Source of the DNA: a bacterium | GTDB taxonomy: Bacteria > RUG730 > JAAEPJ01 | Length of the DNA stretch: 12,230 nucleotides | Assembly (NCBI GenBank): GCA_024222485.1 | Contig: JAAEPJ010000166.1 | Span: 1 to 12,230 of the forward strand | Direction: 5' to 3' | Part shown: piece after piece, positions 5,812-12,230 of the stretch | Numbering within the stretch: the first letter of the stretch is position 1 | Layout: each line of letters starts with the position of its first letter | The notes under the pieces: model-generated | What the model was told of the DNA's origin: nothing | Databases searched by the model: none | Seen by the model: the letters and a program-made list of their open reading frames with translations, nothing else | Translations under genes and position numbers: made by a program

Positions 5812-6213
5812 TTATTTATCGTTAGTTTTTTCTGCAACTACTTTCTTTCTTGTTGTCGTTGTTTTTGCTGACTCAGCTTTTTTTGCAGAAATATTAGATT
5901 TTAACTCAATATTAGTAATCTGAACAGCCGTATAATCTTGTCTATGACCTTGTTTTTTCTTATAGCCTTTTCTTCTTTTTTTCTTGAAAACAATTATTTT
6001 TTTCTCTCTATCTTGATCTAAAACCTTCCCTGTAACCTTGACATCTTCAAGATAAGGTGTACCAATATTAACATCACCATTTTCATTTTTAAAAAGGATA
6101 ACTTTATCAAAAGCTACTTCATCACCGATATTTTTATCCAATTTATCTATTCTAATAACTTCATCCTGTTCAACTTTTTGTTGTTTCCCTGTTAAGTCAA
6201 TAACTGCATACAT
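5812..6213 (-). CDS. rplU: 50S ribosomal protein L21 with a C-terminal tail
   Basis: L21 binds 23S rRNA domain I on the large subunit. The product is 133 residues, against roughly 100-105 in most bacteria. Residues 1-105 hold the complete fold, with YAVIDLTGKQQKV at the start and the basic signature KKKRRKGYKKKQGHRQDYT near residues 77-95. Residues 106-133 are a low-complexity Ala/Lys/Thr-rich tail, probably disordered. The start is fixed by AGGAGG (6224-6229), ten bases before the ATG, and a near-consensus promoter about 30 bases upstream. It is the first gene of rplU-rpmA. Confidence 0.97.
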   Translation of the reverse strand: MYAVIDLTGKQQKVEQDEVIRIDKLDKNIGDEVAFDKVILFKNENGDVNIGTPYLEDVKVTGKVLDQDREKKIIVFKKKRRKGYKKKQGHRQDYTAVQITNIELKSNISAKKAESAKTTTTRKKVVAEKTNDK

Positions 6214-6244
6214 TTATGGTCTGCCTCCTAAAAAATTATCAGTT

Positions 6245-6273
6245 ATTATATTTTGTCTAGACTGATAAGTCAA
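6245..6273 (-). promoter_or_regulatory. Strong promoter of rplU-rpmA
   Basis: TTGACT (6268-6273) and a perfect TATAAT (6245-6250) are 17 bases apart. Transcription should start near 6238, giving a leader of only about 25 bases, which leaves no room for a structured L21 leader RNA. An 8-bp inverted repeat (TTATCAGT at 6236-6243, ACTGATAA at 6261-6268) brackets the -10 element and could be an operator. Confidence 0.85.
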
Positions 6274-6507
6274 CCTTTATTCGTGCAAGTATTCTATTAA
6301 GAAACAAGAATGATATATTCTGCTGAGAATATTAATTATACTATATTCACAAAATTGGCATAAGTTAATATTTTTAGCTCTTTATTAGGTACTCATTATA
6401 ATAATGAAAAGTAAATAGTTACGATTTAAATAGATTAAAATGTTGTAATTAAGACTTTAATATTAAGCAAGGTTTTCTAAATTACTTTGCTGAATTATAG
6501 TCGCTAC
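6274..6507. other. Divergent intergenic region, no gene seen
   Basis: This AT-rich gap separates the divergent rplU and rpmE promoters. All reading frames are short and lack ribosome binding sites. I see no convincing RNA gene, repeat or further promoter in it. Confidence 0.5.
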
Positions 6508-6536
6508 TTGACATAAGCAAACAAAATTTGTAGACT
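6508..6536 (+). promoter_or_regulatory. Promoter of rpmE
   Basis: A perfect TTGACA (6508-6513) and TAGACT (6531-6536) are separated by 17 bases. Transcription would start near 6543, about 30 bases before the rpmE ATG, with the TAGGAGA ribosome binding site in between. Confidence 0.75.
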
Positions 6537-6572
6537 CATAAAATTAATGAATTTTATAGGAGAAAATAAACA

Positions 6573-6827
6573 ATGAAAAAAGGCATTCATCCACCCTATC
6601 AAAATGCTAAACATACTTGTGTTTGTGGAAATTCTTTTACAGCTAAATCTACTAAAAAAGAAATCAAGGTTGAAATTTGTTCTGCCTGCCATCCTTTTTT
6701 TACGGGACAACAAAAGTTTGTAGATACTGCAGGACGCGTTGACCGATTTAAAAAAAGGTATGCAAATTATACTAAAAAAGTTAAAGTTACAGAAGAAAAA
6801 GAATCAACTCAAGATCAAAGTAAATAG
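6573..6827 (+). CDS. rpmE: 50S ribosomal protein L31, zinc-binding type
   Basis: L31 bridges the two ribosomal subunits. The 84-residue protein begins MKKGIHPPY and contains both halves of the zinc site: Cys16-x-Cys18 (HTCVCG) and Cys36-x-x-Cys39 ([12 protein letters not shown]). This makes it the zinc-containing (C+) form rather than the zinc-free paralogue made under zinc starvation. The family core ends near residue 68 (DRFKKRYAN); the remaining residues are a charged Lys/Glu/Gln tail slightly longer than usual. AGGAG precedes the ATG by about ten bases. A dedicated promoter lies upstream and a terminator directly downstream. Confidence 0.97.
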   Translation: MKKGIHPPYQNAKHTCVCGNSFTAKSTKKEIKVEICSACHPFFTGQQKFVDTAGRVDRFKKRYANYTKKVKVTEEKESTQDQSK

Positions 6828-6848
6828 CTATTGTTTATAAAAAATGTT

Positions 6849-6908
6849 AAAAGCAGTTTCCTCCGCCTAAGTTTCTAATAAAACTTAAAAGAGAAACTGC
6901 TTTTTTTT
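6849..6908 (+). terminator. Terminator between rpmE and the DUF1385 gene
   Basis: AAAAGCAGTTTC (6849-6860) pairs with GAAACTGCTTTT, and eight T follow (6901-6908). The loop contains a second small stem, AAGTTT/AAACTT. It sits between rpmE and the DUF1385 gene, whose ATG is only 30 bases beyond it, so downstream transcription must come from readthrough or a promoter overlapping the terminator. Confidence 0.85.
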
Positions 6909-6937
6909 ATAAAATAGACTATTAATGGAGAAAGATC

Positions 6938-7873
6938 ATGGCGAATAAAAATAAAAAAATGATGATCGGAGGACAGGCTGTCATCGAAGGTGTTATGATG
7001 CGAAGTGCTAACTTTTATGCAGTGGCTCTTCGTCGAAAGTCTGGTGATATCGATATTAAAATAGAACCTTTTAAAACAGTTACCAAGAAATTTAAACTCT
7101 TGGCAAAACCATTTTTAAGAGGAATAGTATCATTATTTGAAATGATGATACTGGGAATGAAAACACTCTCTTATTCCGCAGATATTTATTCTTTGGACTT
7201 GGATGAGAATGCAGCTGAAAAAGAAAGAAAAAAGAATGAAAAAGCTAAAAAAATTAGCTGGGATATTATTTTTTCAATTATTTTTGCTTTTGGGTTTGGC
7301 ATCTTGTTGTTTGTTCTATTACCGCTTTGGCTGACCAATGTCATTAAAACTTTTTTCAATTTTGCTAATAATCCCATAATTTACAATATTATTGATGGTA
7401 TTATGCGATTAATAATATTTCTAACATATGTGATTGCTATATCTTTTATGAAAGATATTCAGCGTGTTTTCGCCTATCATGGTGCAGAGCACATGGCTGT
7501 CTACACGAATGAAAATAATGATGATCTCACTATTGAAAATGCTAAAAAATATACAACACTCCACCCTAGATGTGGCACAAACTTTATGTTTATCGTTATC
7601 ATCCTAGGAATATTTATGATTTCTCTTTTTCCCATTGATACATTCATGCAAAAATTTTTGATTCGGTTAATTATTATGCCACTTGTTGCGAGTATTTCTT
7701 ATGAAATTATCCGTTTTCTTGGAAATAATTATGAGACACAAAAATGGGCCCGCTTTTTCTTTTCTCCGGGATTGATGCTTCAAAAATTGACTACAAATAT
7801 ACCTGATGATTCACAAATTGAAGTTGCACTAAAAGCAATGAAAGCAGTCTTAGATAAAGAAAAATCATTATAA
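6938..7873 (+). CDS. DUF1385 (YqhQ-like) integral membrane protein
   Basis: The 311-residue protein is a full-length DUF1385 member; the family's biochemical role is not established. The signature GGQAVIEGVMMR is at residues 11-22. The conserved HGAEHMAVYTNE (181-192) and LTIENAKKYTTLHPRCGTNF (197-216) follow, with His and Cys residues that could bind a metal. Hydrophobic segments lie at about 110-133, 148-170, 214-232 and 239-256, giving roughly four membrane passes. A charged stretch (about 88-105) precedes the first. GGAGAAAG lies six bases before the ATG. This family is often found just upstream of prfA, as here, with an 80-base gap. Confidence 0.93.
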   Translation: MANKNKKMMIGGQAVIEGVMMRSANFYAVALRRKSGDIDIKIEPFKTVTKKFKLLAKPFLRGIVSLFEMMILGMKTLSYSADIYSLDLDENAAEKERKKNEKAKKISWDIIFSIIFAFGFGILLFVLLPLWLTNVIKTFFNFANNPIIYNIIDGIMRLIIFLTYVIAISFMKDIQRVFAYHGAEHMAVYTNENNDDLTIENAKKYTTLHPRCGTNFMFIVIILGIFMISLFPIDTFMQKFLIRLIIMPLVASISYEIIRFLGNNYETQKWARFFFSPGLMLQKLTTNIPDDSQIEVALKAMKAVLDKEKSL

Positions 7874-7953
7874 TGCTAGCACTAGAATAAATATACTTAT
7901 ATTTTTTTTTACTTAGGAATATTAACTGGGCTAAATAAGCAAAAGGAATAAAA

Positions 7954-9018
7954 ATGCTGGATAAACTTAAAAAATTTGAAACTTTTCTACCAAAAATTAA
8001 AGAGCTAGAACAAAAAATGATAGAAACAGGTAGAATAAATGATTTAGAACTCTTGCATAAATATTCTAAAGAGCATTCAAAACTAAAAGAAAAGTTTGAA
8101 AAATACCAAACATATAAAGGCATCCTAAAAGCATTTAAACACGCTGAGGATATGCTCAAAGATAAAGAAATGAAAAAACTTGCAGAAGAAGAACTCGAAG
8201 AACTTAAGCCAATAAAAAAAACATTGGAGAATGATCTTTATCTAATGCTTGTACCAAAACACCCCTATGCAGAGAATAATACAATTATTGAAATAAGAGC
8301 AGGCACAGGTGGAGACGAAGCGGCTCTTTTTTGTGGAGAGCTTTTTAGAATGTATTCTCGCTATGCAGAAAACAAAGGTTGGAAAATTGAAATAATGGAT
8401 TCTAATCCCACAGAAATTGGTGGGTTCAAAGAAGTTACCTTTGAGGTTGTCGGTGACGAAGTTTATCATTACCTACGCTTTGAAAGCGGCACACATCGTG
8501 TGCAAAGAGTTCCTGCTACAGAATCAGGTGGAAGGTTACATACTTCTGCTGTAACAGTTGCTGTCTTACCAGAAGCTGAAGATGTGGATATTGATGTTAA
8601 ACAAGAAGACCTTAGAATTGATACTTTTTGTGCCTCAGGGAAAGGTGGACAAAGTGTTAATACAACCAAATCAGCCGTCAGGATTACACATTTACCAACA
8701 GGGATGGTTGCTTCTTGCCAAGATGAACGCTCACAACTTAAAAATAAAAATCGTGCAATGAAAGTTTTAAAATCAAGACTGTTAGAAAAAGAAATAGAAA
8801 AACAACATGAAGAAATGGCCAGTGAAAGGAAGTTGCAAGTCGGATCAGGCGATCGAAGTGAAAAAATTAGAACATATAATTTTCCCCAAGACCGGATCAC
8901 AGATCATAGGATTTCTTATACCAGACATAACTTACCCGCTTTTTTGCAAGGTGATATGGATAATGTTATTGAAGCCCTGTTAATGACAGATTTTAATGAA
9001 TCTATCAAAAATATCTAA
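7954..9018 (+). CDS. prfA: Peptide chain release factor 1
   Basis: RF1 recognises UAA and UAG stop codons and triggers release of the finished peptide. The 354-residue protein is full length. Residues 1-100 form the charged helical N-terminal domain. RAGTGGDEA (115-123) starts the core. The codon-recognition tripeptide Pro-Ala-Thr is at 187-189 (RVPATESGGRLHTSA), the RF1 form rather than RF2's Ser-Pro-Phe. The catalytic GGQ is at 231-233, in GKGGQSVNTTKSAVRITHLP. AAAGGAA precedes the ATG. It probably shares a transcript with the DUF1385 gene. The methyltransferase gene prmC, a frequent next neighbour, is absent; prfA instead faces the convergent sulfur operon. Confidence 0.98.
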   Translation: MLDKLKKFETFLPKIKELEQKMIETGRINDLELLHKYSKEHSKLKEKFEKYQTYKGILKAFKHAEDMLKDKEMKKLAEEELEELKPIKKTLENDLYLMLVPKHPYAENNTIIEIRAGTGGDEAALFCGELFRMYSRYAENKGWKIEIMDSNPTEIGGFKEVTFEVVGDEVYHYLRFESGTHRVQRVPATESGGRLHTSAVTVAVLPEAEDVDIDVKQEDLRIDTFCASGKGGQSVNTTKSAVRITHLPTGMVASCQDERSQLKNKNRAMKVLKSRLLEKEIEKQHEEMASERKLQVGSGDRSEKIRTYNFPQDRITDHRISYTRHNLPAFLQGDMDNVIEALLMTDFNESIKNI

Positions 9019-9021
9019 AAG

Positions 9022-9058
9022 CAAAAAAAAATAAAAGCTTGAGACCTTCACTTTTATT
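9022..9058 (-). terminator. Probable terminator of the metY-cysK-thiS operon
   Basis: On the minus strand AATAAAAG (9051-9058) pairs with CTTTTATT (9030-9037), and a run of T down to 9023 follows. The stem is almost all A-T and the loop is 13 bases, so it is weak, but the U-tract and its position 26 bases after the thiS-like stop fit. The gap between the convergent genes has no other terminator for prfA. Confidence 0.55.
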
Positions 9059-9083
9059 GTGAAATAAGGAAGGAAATCAAAAA

Positions 9084-9275
9084 TTAACCACCACCCATAA
9101 AATATAAAATTTCCAAACAATCTCCCTCTTTTAAGATTGTACTAAAATCTTCAATAATCTTATGATTAAGCTCCACGATAACTTTTTTATTGATATTTTT
9201 CAGGCGTAGCAGTTCAGTAACTGTAAAATTTTTATTATCAATTATTTCATTCTTGCCATTAATTTTAAGTTGCAC
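9084..9275 (-). CDS. ThiS-family sulfur carrier protein
   Basis: The 63-residue protein has the ubiquitin-like ThiS/MoaD fold: MQLKINGKNE at the start, the middle IVELNHKIIE (33-42), and the conserved end EGDCLEILYFMGGG. The C-terminal Gly-Gly is the residue pair that an E1-like enzyme adenylates and converts to a thiocarboxylate sulfur donor. The start is GTG (9273-9275), supported by AAAGGGAGA a few bases upstream. It is the third gene after metY and cysK, 42 bases after cysK. In thiamine operons ThiS feeds ThiG; here the neighbours instead suggest delivery of sulfur to cysteine or homocysteine synthesis, as described for CysO and HcyS. No ThiF/MoeB-type activator or JAMM protease is in the window, so a plain ThiS used in thiazole synthesis remains possible. 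Confidence 0.85.
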   Translation of the reverse strand: MQLKINGKNEIIDNKNFTVTELLRLKNINKKVIVELNHKIIEDFSTILKEGDCLEILYFMGGG

Positions 9276-9317
9276 GAAACTTCTCCCTTTGAATAAAATG
9301 TTAATTTTTTTTATTTT

Positions 9318-10241
9318 TTATGACTGCTCAAAAAGCCAAGTTAATAAATATCTTTCACCACTATCTGGGAAGATCACCACAATATTTTTATTTTTATTTT
9401 CTACCCGTAAAGAGAGCTCAAGAGCAGCCTTAAAAGCAACACCACTAGAAATTCCAACCAGCAACCCTTCTTTTTTGGCAAGTTCTCTAGCTGCTTCACC
9501 AGATTCTTCATTCCCCACTTGGATTATTTCATTAATTAACTCAGGTTTTAAAATATCAGGCACAAACCCAGCTCCTATTCCTTGAATTTTATGAGGCCCG
9601 GGAGATTTTCCTGATAGAACAGCTGAACCCTCAGGCTCAACAGCAATAAACTTAATATCACTTTTTCTATCCTTTAAAGCTTCCGCAACACCCGTGATCG
9701 TACCACCTGTACCAACTCCAGCAACAAAAATATCTATCTTGCCATCAGTATCATTCCAAATCTCAACGGCAGTAGTCGTTCGATGAATAGCCGGATTAGC
9801 TGGATTTTTAAACTGTTGTAACATAAAACTATTTGATGTTTCCTCAACTATCTGGGCAGCCTTATCAATAGCACCTTTCATGCTTTTACTCCCATCTGTT
9901 AAAATTAAACTTGCACCAAAAGCTTTCATCAAGTTACGGCGTTCCATACTCATCGTATCAGGCATTACTAAAATAAGCTTATATCCCAATGCTGCTGAAA
10001 TAGCCGCCAAGGCAATTCCTGTATTTCCACTTGTTGGTTCAACGATAATTGTATCTGATTTTAAAACCCCTGCCTCTTCCGCTGCATGGATCATCGCGTA
10101 TCCTATCCGGTCTTTTACACTCGATATTGGATTAAAAGATTCAAGTTTAGCATAAATATTAGCAAAACCTTTATTTAGCTTATTAATCGTTACAAGTGGT
10201 GTTTTTTCTATTGTTTGTGTTATATCAGAGTAAATTTTCAT
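9318..10241 (-). CDS. cysK: Cysteine synthase (O-acetylserine sulfhydrylase)
   Basis: PLP enzyme making L-cysteine from O-acetylserine and sulfide. I choose the start [10 protein letters not shown] because a strong AAAGGAGAT lies eight bases before it; a longer frame reaching 10298 has no such site. This gives 307 residues, the usual size. PLP Lys43 lies in [11 protein letters not shown] (37-47). The substrate loop PTSGNTG is at 69-75, the phosphate-binding GTGGT at 177-181, and the CysK-type [11 protein letters not shown] at 218-228. PDSGERYL (292-299) is near the end. These features favour cysteine synthase over cystathionine beta-synthase; use of a phosphorylated or carrier-bound substrate cannot be excluded. 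It lies 85 bases after metY on the same strand. Confidence 0.95.
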   Translation of the reverse strand: MKIYSDITQTIEKTPLVTINKLNKGFANIYAKLESFNPISSVKDRIGYAMIHAAEEAGVLKSDTIIVEPTSGNTGIALAAISAALGYKLILVMPDTMSMERRNLMKAFGASLILTDGSKSMKGAIDKAAQIVEETSNSFMLQQFKNPANPAIHRTTTAVEIWNDTDGKIDIFVAGVGTGGTITGVAEALKDRKSDIKFIAVEPEGSAVLSGKSPGPHKIQGIGAGFVPDILKPELINEIIQVGNEESGEAARELAKKEGLLVGISSGVAFKAALELSLRVENKNKNIVVIFPDSGERYLLTWLFEQS

Positions 10242-10326
10242 GATTAAATCTCCTTTTATTGCGACCCAATCTTTAAATATAAAAAAGTATCGGATCAAAT
10301 ATCAGTCTAAATAATAAATATGAAAG

Positions 10327-11616
10327 TCAATTCTCTAAAGCTTGCTTAATATCAGCAATAATATCATCAATATTTTCAATACCTATCGACAAGCGTATAA
10401 AATCAGGTGTTACTCCTGAGAACATTTGCTCTTCATTTTTAAGCTGCTGATGTGTTGTACTTGCAGGATGAATAGCTAAAGATTTGGAATCTCCAATATT
10501 AGCGACATGAGAAATAAGTTTCAAGGAATCAATAAAGTTTACACCTGCTTCTTTGCCACCCTTAATGCCAAAGCCAATAATTGCACCACCACTCCCACCT
10601 AAGTACTTATCAACATAGAGTTTCTCGCTACTGGACTCAAGTGCAGGATAATTTACCCATTCAACATCCGAATGTGCTTCTAAAAATTCAGCAACCTTAA
10701 GTGCATTTTCAGAGTGCCTATCCATTCTCAAATGTAAAGTTTCCAATCCTTGTAGAATCAAAAATGAATTAAAAGGCGAAATACAAGTACCTAAGTCACG
10801 CAATAAAGTTACTCTAGCTTTAATAATGTAAGCAATATTGCCTAAAGGTTTAAGAGCTTCCACAAAGTCTAAATTATGGTAGCTTGGTTCAGGATCAGCA
10901 ATTAAAGGAAATTTGCCATTTGTCCAATCAAATTTACCAGAATCCACAATTAAACCACCAATAGAGTTCCCATGACCACCTAAAAATTTTGTGGCGGAAT
11001 AAACGACAATATCTGCACCATAATCAATTGGCTTACAAATATAGGGTGTTGCCGTATTATCTACGATCAAGGGTATTCCTGCGTCATGAGCTATTTTACT
11101 CAAGCTATCAATATCAGTAACATTTAACTTTGGATTCCCTACTAATTCTGTATAAATTGCTTTGGTTTTATTATTTATCTTATTAGCAAAGCTGTCTAAA
11201 TCATTGGAATCAGCAAAATGTACCTTAATCCCAAATTTGGCAAAGGTATACTTAAATAAAGAATAAGTTCCCCCATAAAGGTTATTAGCTGCAATGATCT
11301 CATCCCCAGCCTTAGCAATATTTAAAAGAGCCAAGGTAATAGCACTTTGCCCACTAGAAACTGCTAAAGCCGCCACGCCACCTTCTAGGGATGCAACACG
11401 CTTTTCTAAAACATCACTTGTTGGATTCATTAACCTTGTATAAATATTCCCAAATTCTTTTAAAGCAAATAGGTTTGCGGCATGCTCAGAACTTTTAAAG
11501 TGATACGAACTTGTCTGGTGGATCGGCACAGCGACAGAACCATTGGTTTCATCCCCAGAAAATCCTGCATGTAATAATAATGTTTCAATTTTAAAATTTT
11601 TTGTATCATCCATCAT
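10327..11616 (-). CDS. metY: O-acetylhomoserine sulfhydrylase (MetY)
   Basis: Cys/Met-metabolism PLP enzyme that makes homocysteine directly from O-acetylhomoserine and sulfide. At 429 residues it is full length and has the MetY-type insertion (FDWTNGKFP and the PSYHNLDF region) missing from shorter cystathionine synthases and lyases. Seen in order: IYTRLMNPT (59-67), SSGQSA (87-92), the PLP-contacting VDNT (185-188), catalytic Lys210 in [22 protein letters not shown], and [19 protein letters not shown]. Two Met codons stand at the start; AAGGAG lies about 11 bases before the first. It is first in metY-cysK-thiS. Its leader carries a long palindrome, suggesting regulated expression. Confidence 0.95.
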   Translation of the reverse strand: MMDDTKNFKIETLLLHAGFSGDETNGSVAVPIHQTSSYHFKSSEHAANLFALKEFGNIYTRLMNPTSDVLEKRVASLEGGVAALAVSSGQSAITLALLNIAKAGDEIIAANNLYGGTYSLFKYTFAKFGIKVHFADSNDLDSFANKINNKTKAIYTELVGNPKLNVTDIDSLSKIAHDAGIPLIVDNTATPYICKPIDYGADIVVYSATKFLGGHGNSIGGLIVDSGKFDWTNGKFPLIADPEPSYHNLDFVEALKPLGNIAYIIKARVTLLRDLGTCISPFNSFLILQGLETLHLRMDRHSENALKVAEFLEAHSDVEWVNYPALESSSEKLYVDKYLGGSGGAIIGFGIKGGKEAGVNFIDSLKLISHVANIGDSKSLAIHPASTTHQQLKNEEQMFSGVTPDFIRLSIGIENIDDIIADIKQALEN

Positions 11617-11640
11617 TTTTATTTAATCTCCTTGAAGTCT

Positions 11641-11667
11641 CCTCAAACAGTAATTTACTGTTTGAGG
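11641..11667. promoter_or_regulatory. 27-bp perfect palindrome in the metY leader
   Basis: CCTCAAACAGTAA, one central base, and its exact reverse complement lie 25-51 bases upstream of the metY ATG. Neither exit has a U-tract, so it is not an ordinary terminator. A possible promoter for metY (CTGATA, 17 bases, GATAAT, read on the minus strand upstream of it) would put the palindrome in the 5' end of the mRNA. It could be an operator for a dimeric sulfur or amino-acid regulator, or a leader hairpin next to the ribosome binding site. No regulator gene is adjacent. Confidence 0.6.
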
Positions 11668-11737
11668 AATCTAGTTTAAAAATATGTATTATCAATAATA
11701 CTTTTAGTTATATCAGCTTATTATTTTTAATTCCATA

Positions 11738-12001
11738 CTATTTTTTTCTGTATAAAAAAACACAAAGTACTACGCCAGTAAAACAAATAATATTAATAGT
11801 ACTAAATGTCTTCCAAATAAGCTCTTCCGATTGCATCGCCACAGGAAACATTAGGATAAAACATGTCCAAACACCAAAGGCCCAACTTAAACTAATATCT
11901 TTTGATGACTTTCTTTTAATAATGCGCAAAATCAGAGGAATGTTCCATAAAGGCAATGCAATACTTGCGATCAACGCGATAATTTCTAACACTTCAAACA
12001 T
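11738..12001 (-). CDS. SemiSWEET / PQ-loop-like small membrane protein
   Basis: The 87-residue protein has three hydrophobic segments (about 5-25, 40-57 and 64-83), the size and layout of a bacterial SemiSWEET, which forms a dimeric sugar pore. The PQ-loop-like pattern lies at the end of helix 1: PLWNIPLILRIIKRKSSKDI (17-36), then SLSWAFGVWTC, matching the 'P-x-hydrophobic ... K-x-S-x-x-I/D-S-hydrophobic' consensus although the exact Pro-Gln is not kept. GGGAGGG stands six bases before the ATG. It lies 120 bases upstream of metY on the same strand. Its substrate is unknown; a link to sulfur amino acids is only suggested by position. Another three-helix small membrane family is possible. Confidence 0.65.
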   Translation of the reverse strand: MFEVLEIIALIASIALPLWNIPLILRIIKRKSSKDISLSWAFGVWTCFILMFPVAMQSEELIWKTFSTINIICFTGVVLCVFLYRKK

Positions 12002-12027
12002 TTATCCCTCCCATTAGATAGATAGGC

Positions 12028-12055
12028 ATTATTGATTAAATTTTTTCTCTATCAA
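12028..12055 (-). promoter_or_regulatory. Possible promoter of the SemiSWEET-like gene
   Basis: On the minus strand TTGATA (12050-12055) and AATAAT (12028-12033) are 16 bases apart, each one base from consensus. Transcription would start near 12021, about 20 bases before the ATG, with GGGAGGG between. The rest of the sequence to the window end is AT-rich and shows no gene. Confidence 0.4.
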
Positions 12056-12230
12056 ATTTTAATATAAAAATTTATCTCCAGACTCTACTTATAAAAGGCT
12101 TCTGCACAGGCTTAGTTTTTTTTGATTGTTGCTTAAAATTTACTTTTTAAATCCAAAAATAGATTTTTATTTTAAAAGTAAAAAAAATATTGCTATATTT
12201 CTAAGCTTTTTTAGTTTTTTGACTCCAAAA

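Noticed and set aside
6504-6713. 69-residue minus-strand ORF over rpmE
   Set aside because: It is antisense to a ribosomal protein gene and its promoter, with no family match.
7791-9585. Several ORFs antisense to or out of frame with prfA, the thiS-like gene and cysK
   Set aside because: All overlap genes with clear family motifs, and their sequences look like shadow translations (Ser/Phe/Cys-rich).
10242-10298. Longer N-terminus for cysK
   Set aside because: The extra 19 residues have no match to CysK and no ribosome binding site, while the inner ATG has AAAGGAGAT at ideal distance.
11641-11667. Palindrome before metY as a terminator of the SemiSWEET-like gene
   Set aside because: The stem is strong enough, but neither side is followed by a T-run (minus exit AGACTTCAAGG, plus exit AATCTAG).
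11601-12017. 138-residue plus-strand ORF
   Set aside because: It is antisense to the SemiSWEET-like gene and the metY palindrome, has no ribosome binding site, and is Ile/Ser/Asn-rich low-complexity sequence.
1-12230. CRISPR array, complete insertion sequence, rRNA gene or known riboswitch
   Set aside because: No regularly spaced direct repeats, no paired IS ends, no rRNA sequence, and no recognisable S-box, T-box or TPP motif upstream of metY, cysK or the thiS-like gene.

Overview
The window is AT-rich, bacterial, and looks like the chromosome of an anaerobe. The genes are standard bacterial ones with clear AGGAG-type ribosome binding sites and sigma70-like promoters. Non-coding stretches are unusually AT-rich and hold several decayed genes. 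The largest gene encodes a fused oxygen-detoxifying flavodiiron enzyme, typical of strict anaerobes. Ribosomal protein L27 starts directly at Met-Ala-His-Lys, without the cleaved N-terminal extension, and there is no protease gene between rplU and rpmA. That argues against Firmicutes and Fusobacteria. The rpmE / DUF1385 / prfA order occurs in several Gram-negative anaerobic lineages, but I cannot name a species. The amount of gene decay would suit a host-associated or reducing genome, which is inference.

Layout: (1) Positions 1-1420 are gene-poor. They hold two unrecognised 46-residue ORFs on the minus strand (326-466, and 114-254 with a signal peptide), a stop-ridden reading frame (662-856) and a broken coiled-coil/membrane protein gene on the plus strand (884-1230). 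(2) 1422-3971, minus: a three-module flavodiiron protein / short rubredoxin / NAD(P)H:rubredoxin oxidoreductase, with its own terminator and a palindrome upstream. (3) 4196-5077 is a small graveyard, all on the minus strand: a broken XRE regulator, a broken short ORF, a membrane-protein fragment, and the last 50 codons plus right end of an IS3-type insertion sequence. (4) 5204-6273, minus: tRNA-Arg(UCG) with its promoter, then the rplU-rpmA operon with promoter and terminator. (5) 6508-9018, plus: rpmE with promoter and terminator, a DUF1385 membrane protein, and prfA. (6) 9022-12055, minus, convergent with prfA: a SemiSWEET-like small membrane protein, then metY, cysK and a ThiS-like sulfur carrier, ending in an A/T-rich terminator.

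How they fit together: regions 4 and 5 are core translation genes. Region 6 is a sulfur-assimilation operon. MetY makes homocysteine, CysK makes cysteine, and the ubiquitin-fold ThiS-like protein with a Gly-Gly-Gly end may carry the sulfur or may be a thiamine-pathway ThiS. The flavodiiron fusion would protect the cell by reducing O2 (or NO) directly with NAD(P)H. The most interesting points are the sulfur-carrier/metY/cysK pairing with a 27-bp palindrome in its leader, the self-contained class F-like flavodiiron protein, and the unrecognised pair of 46-residue ORFs.
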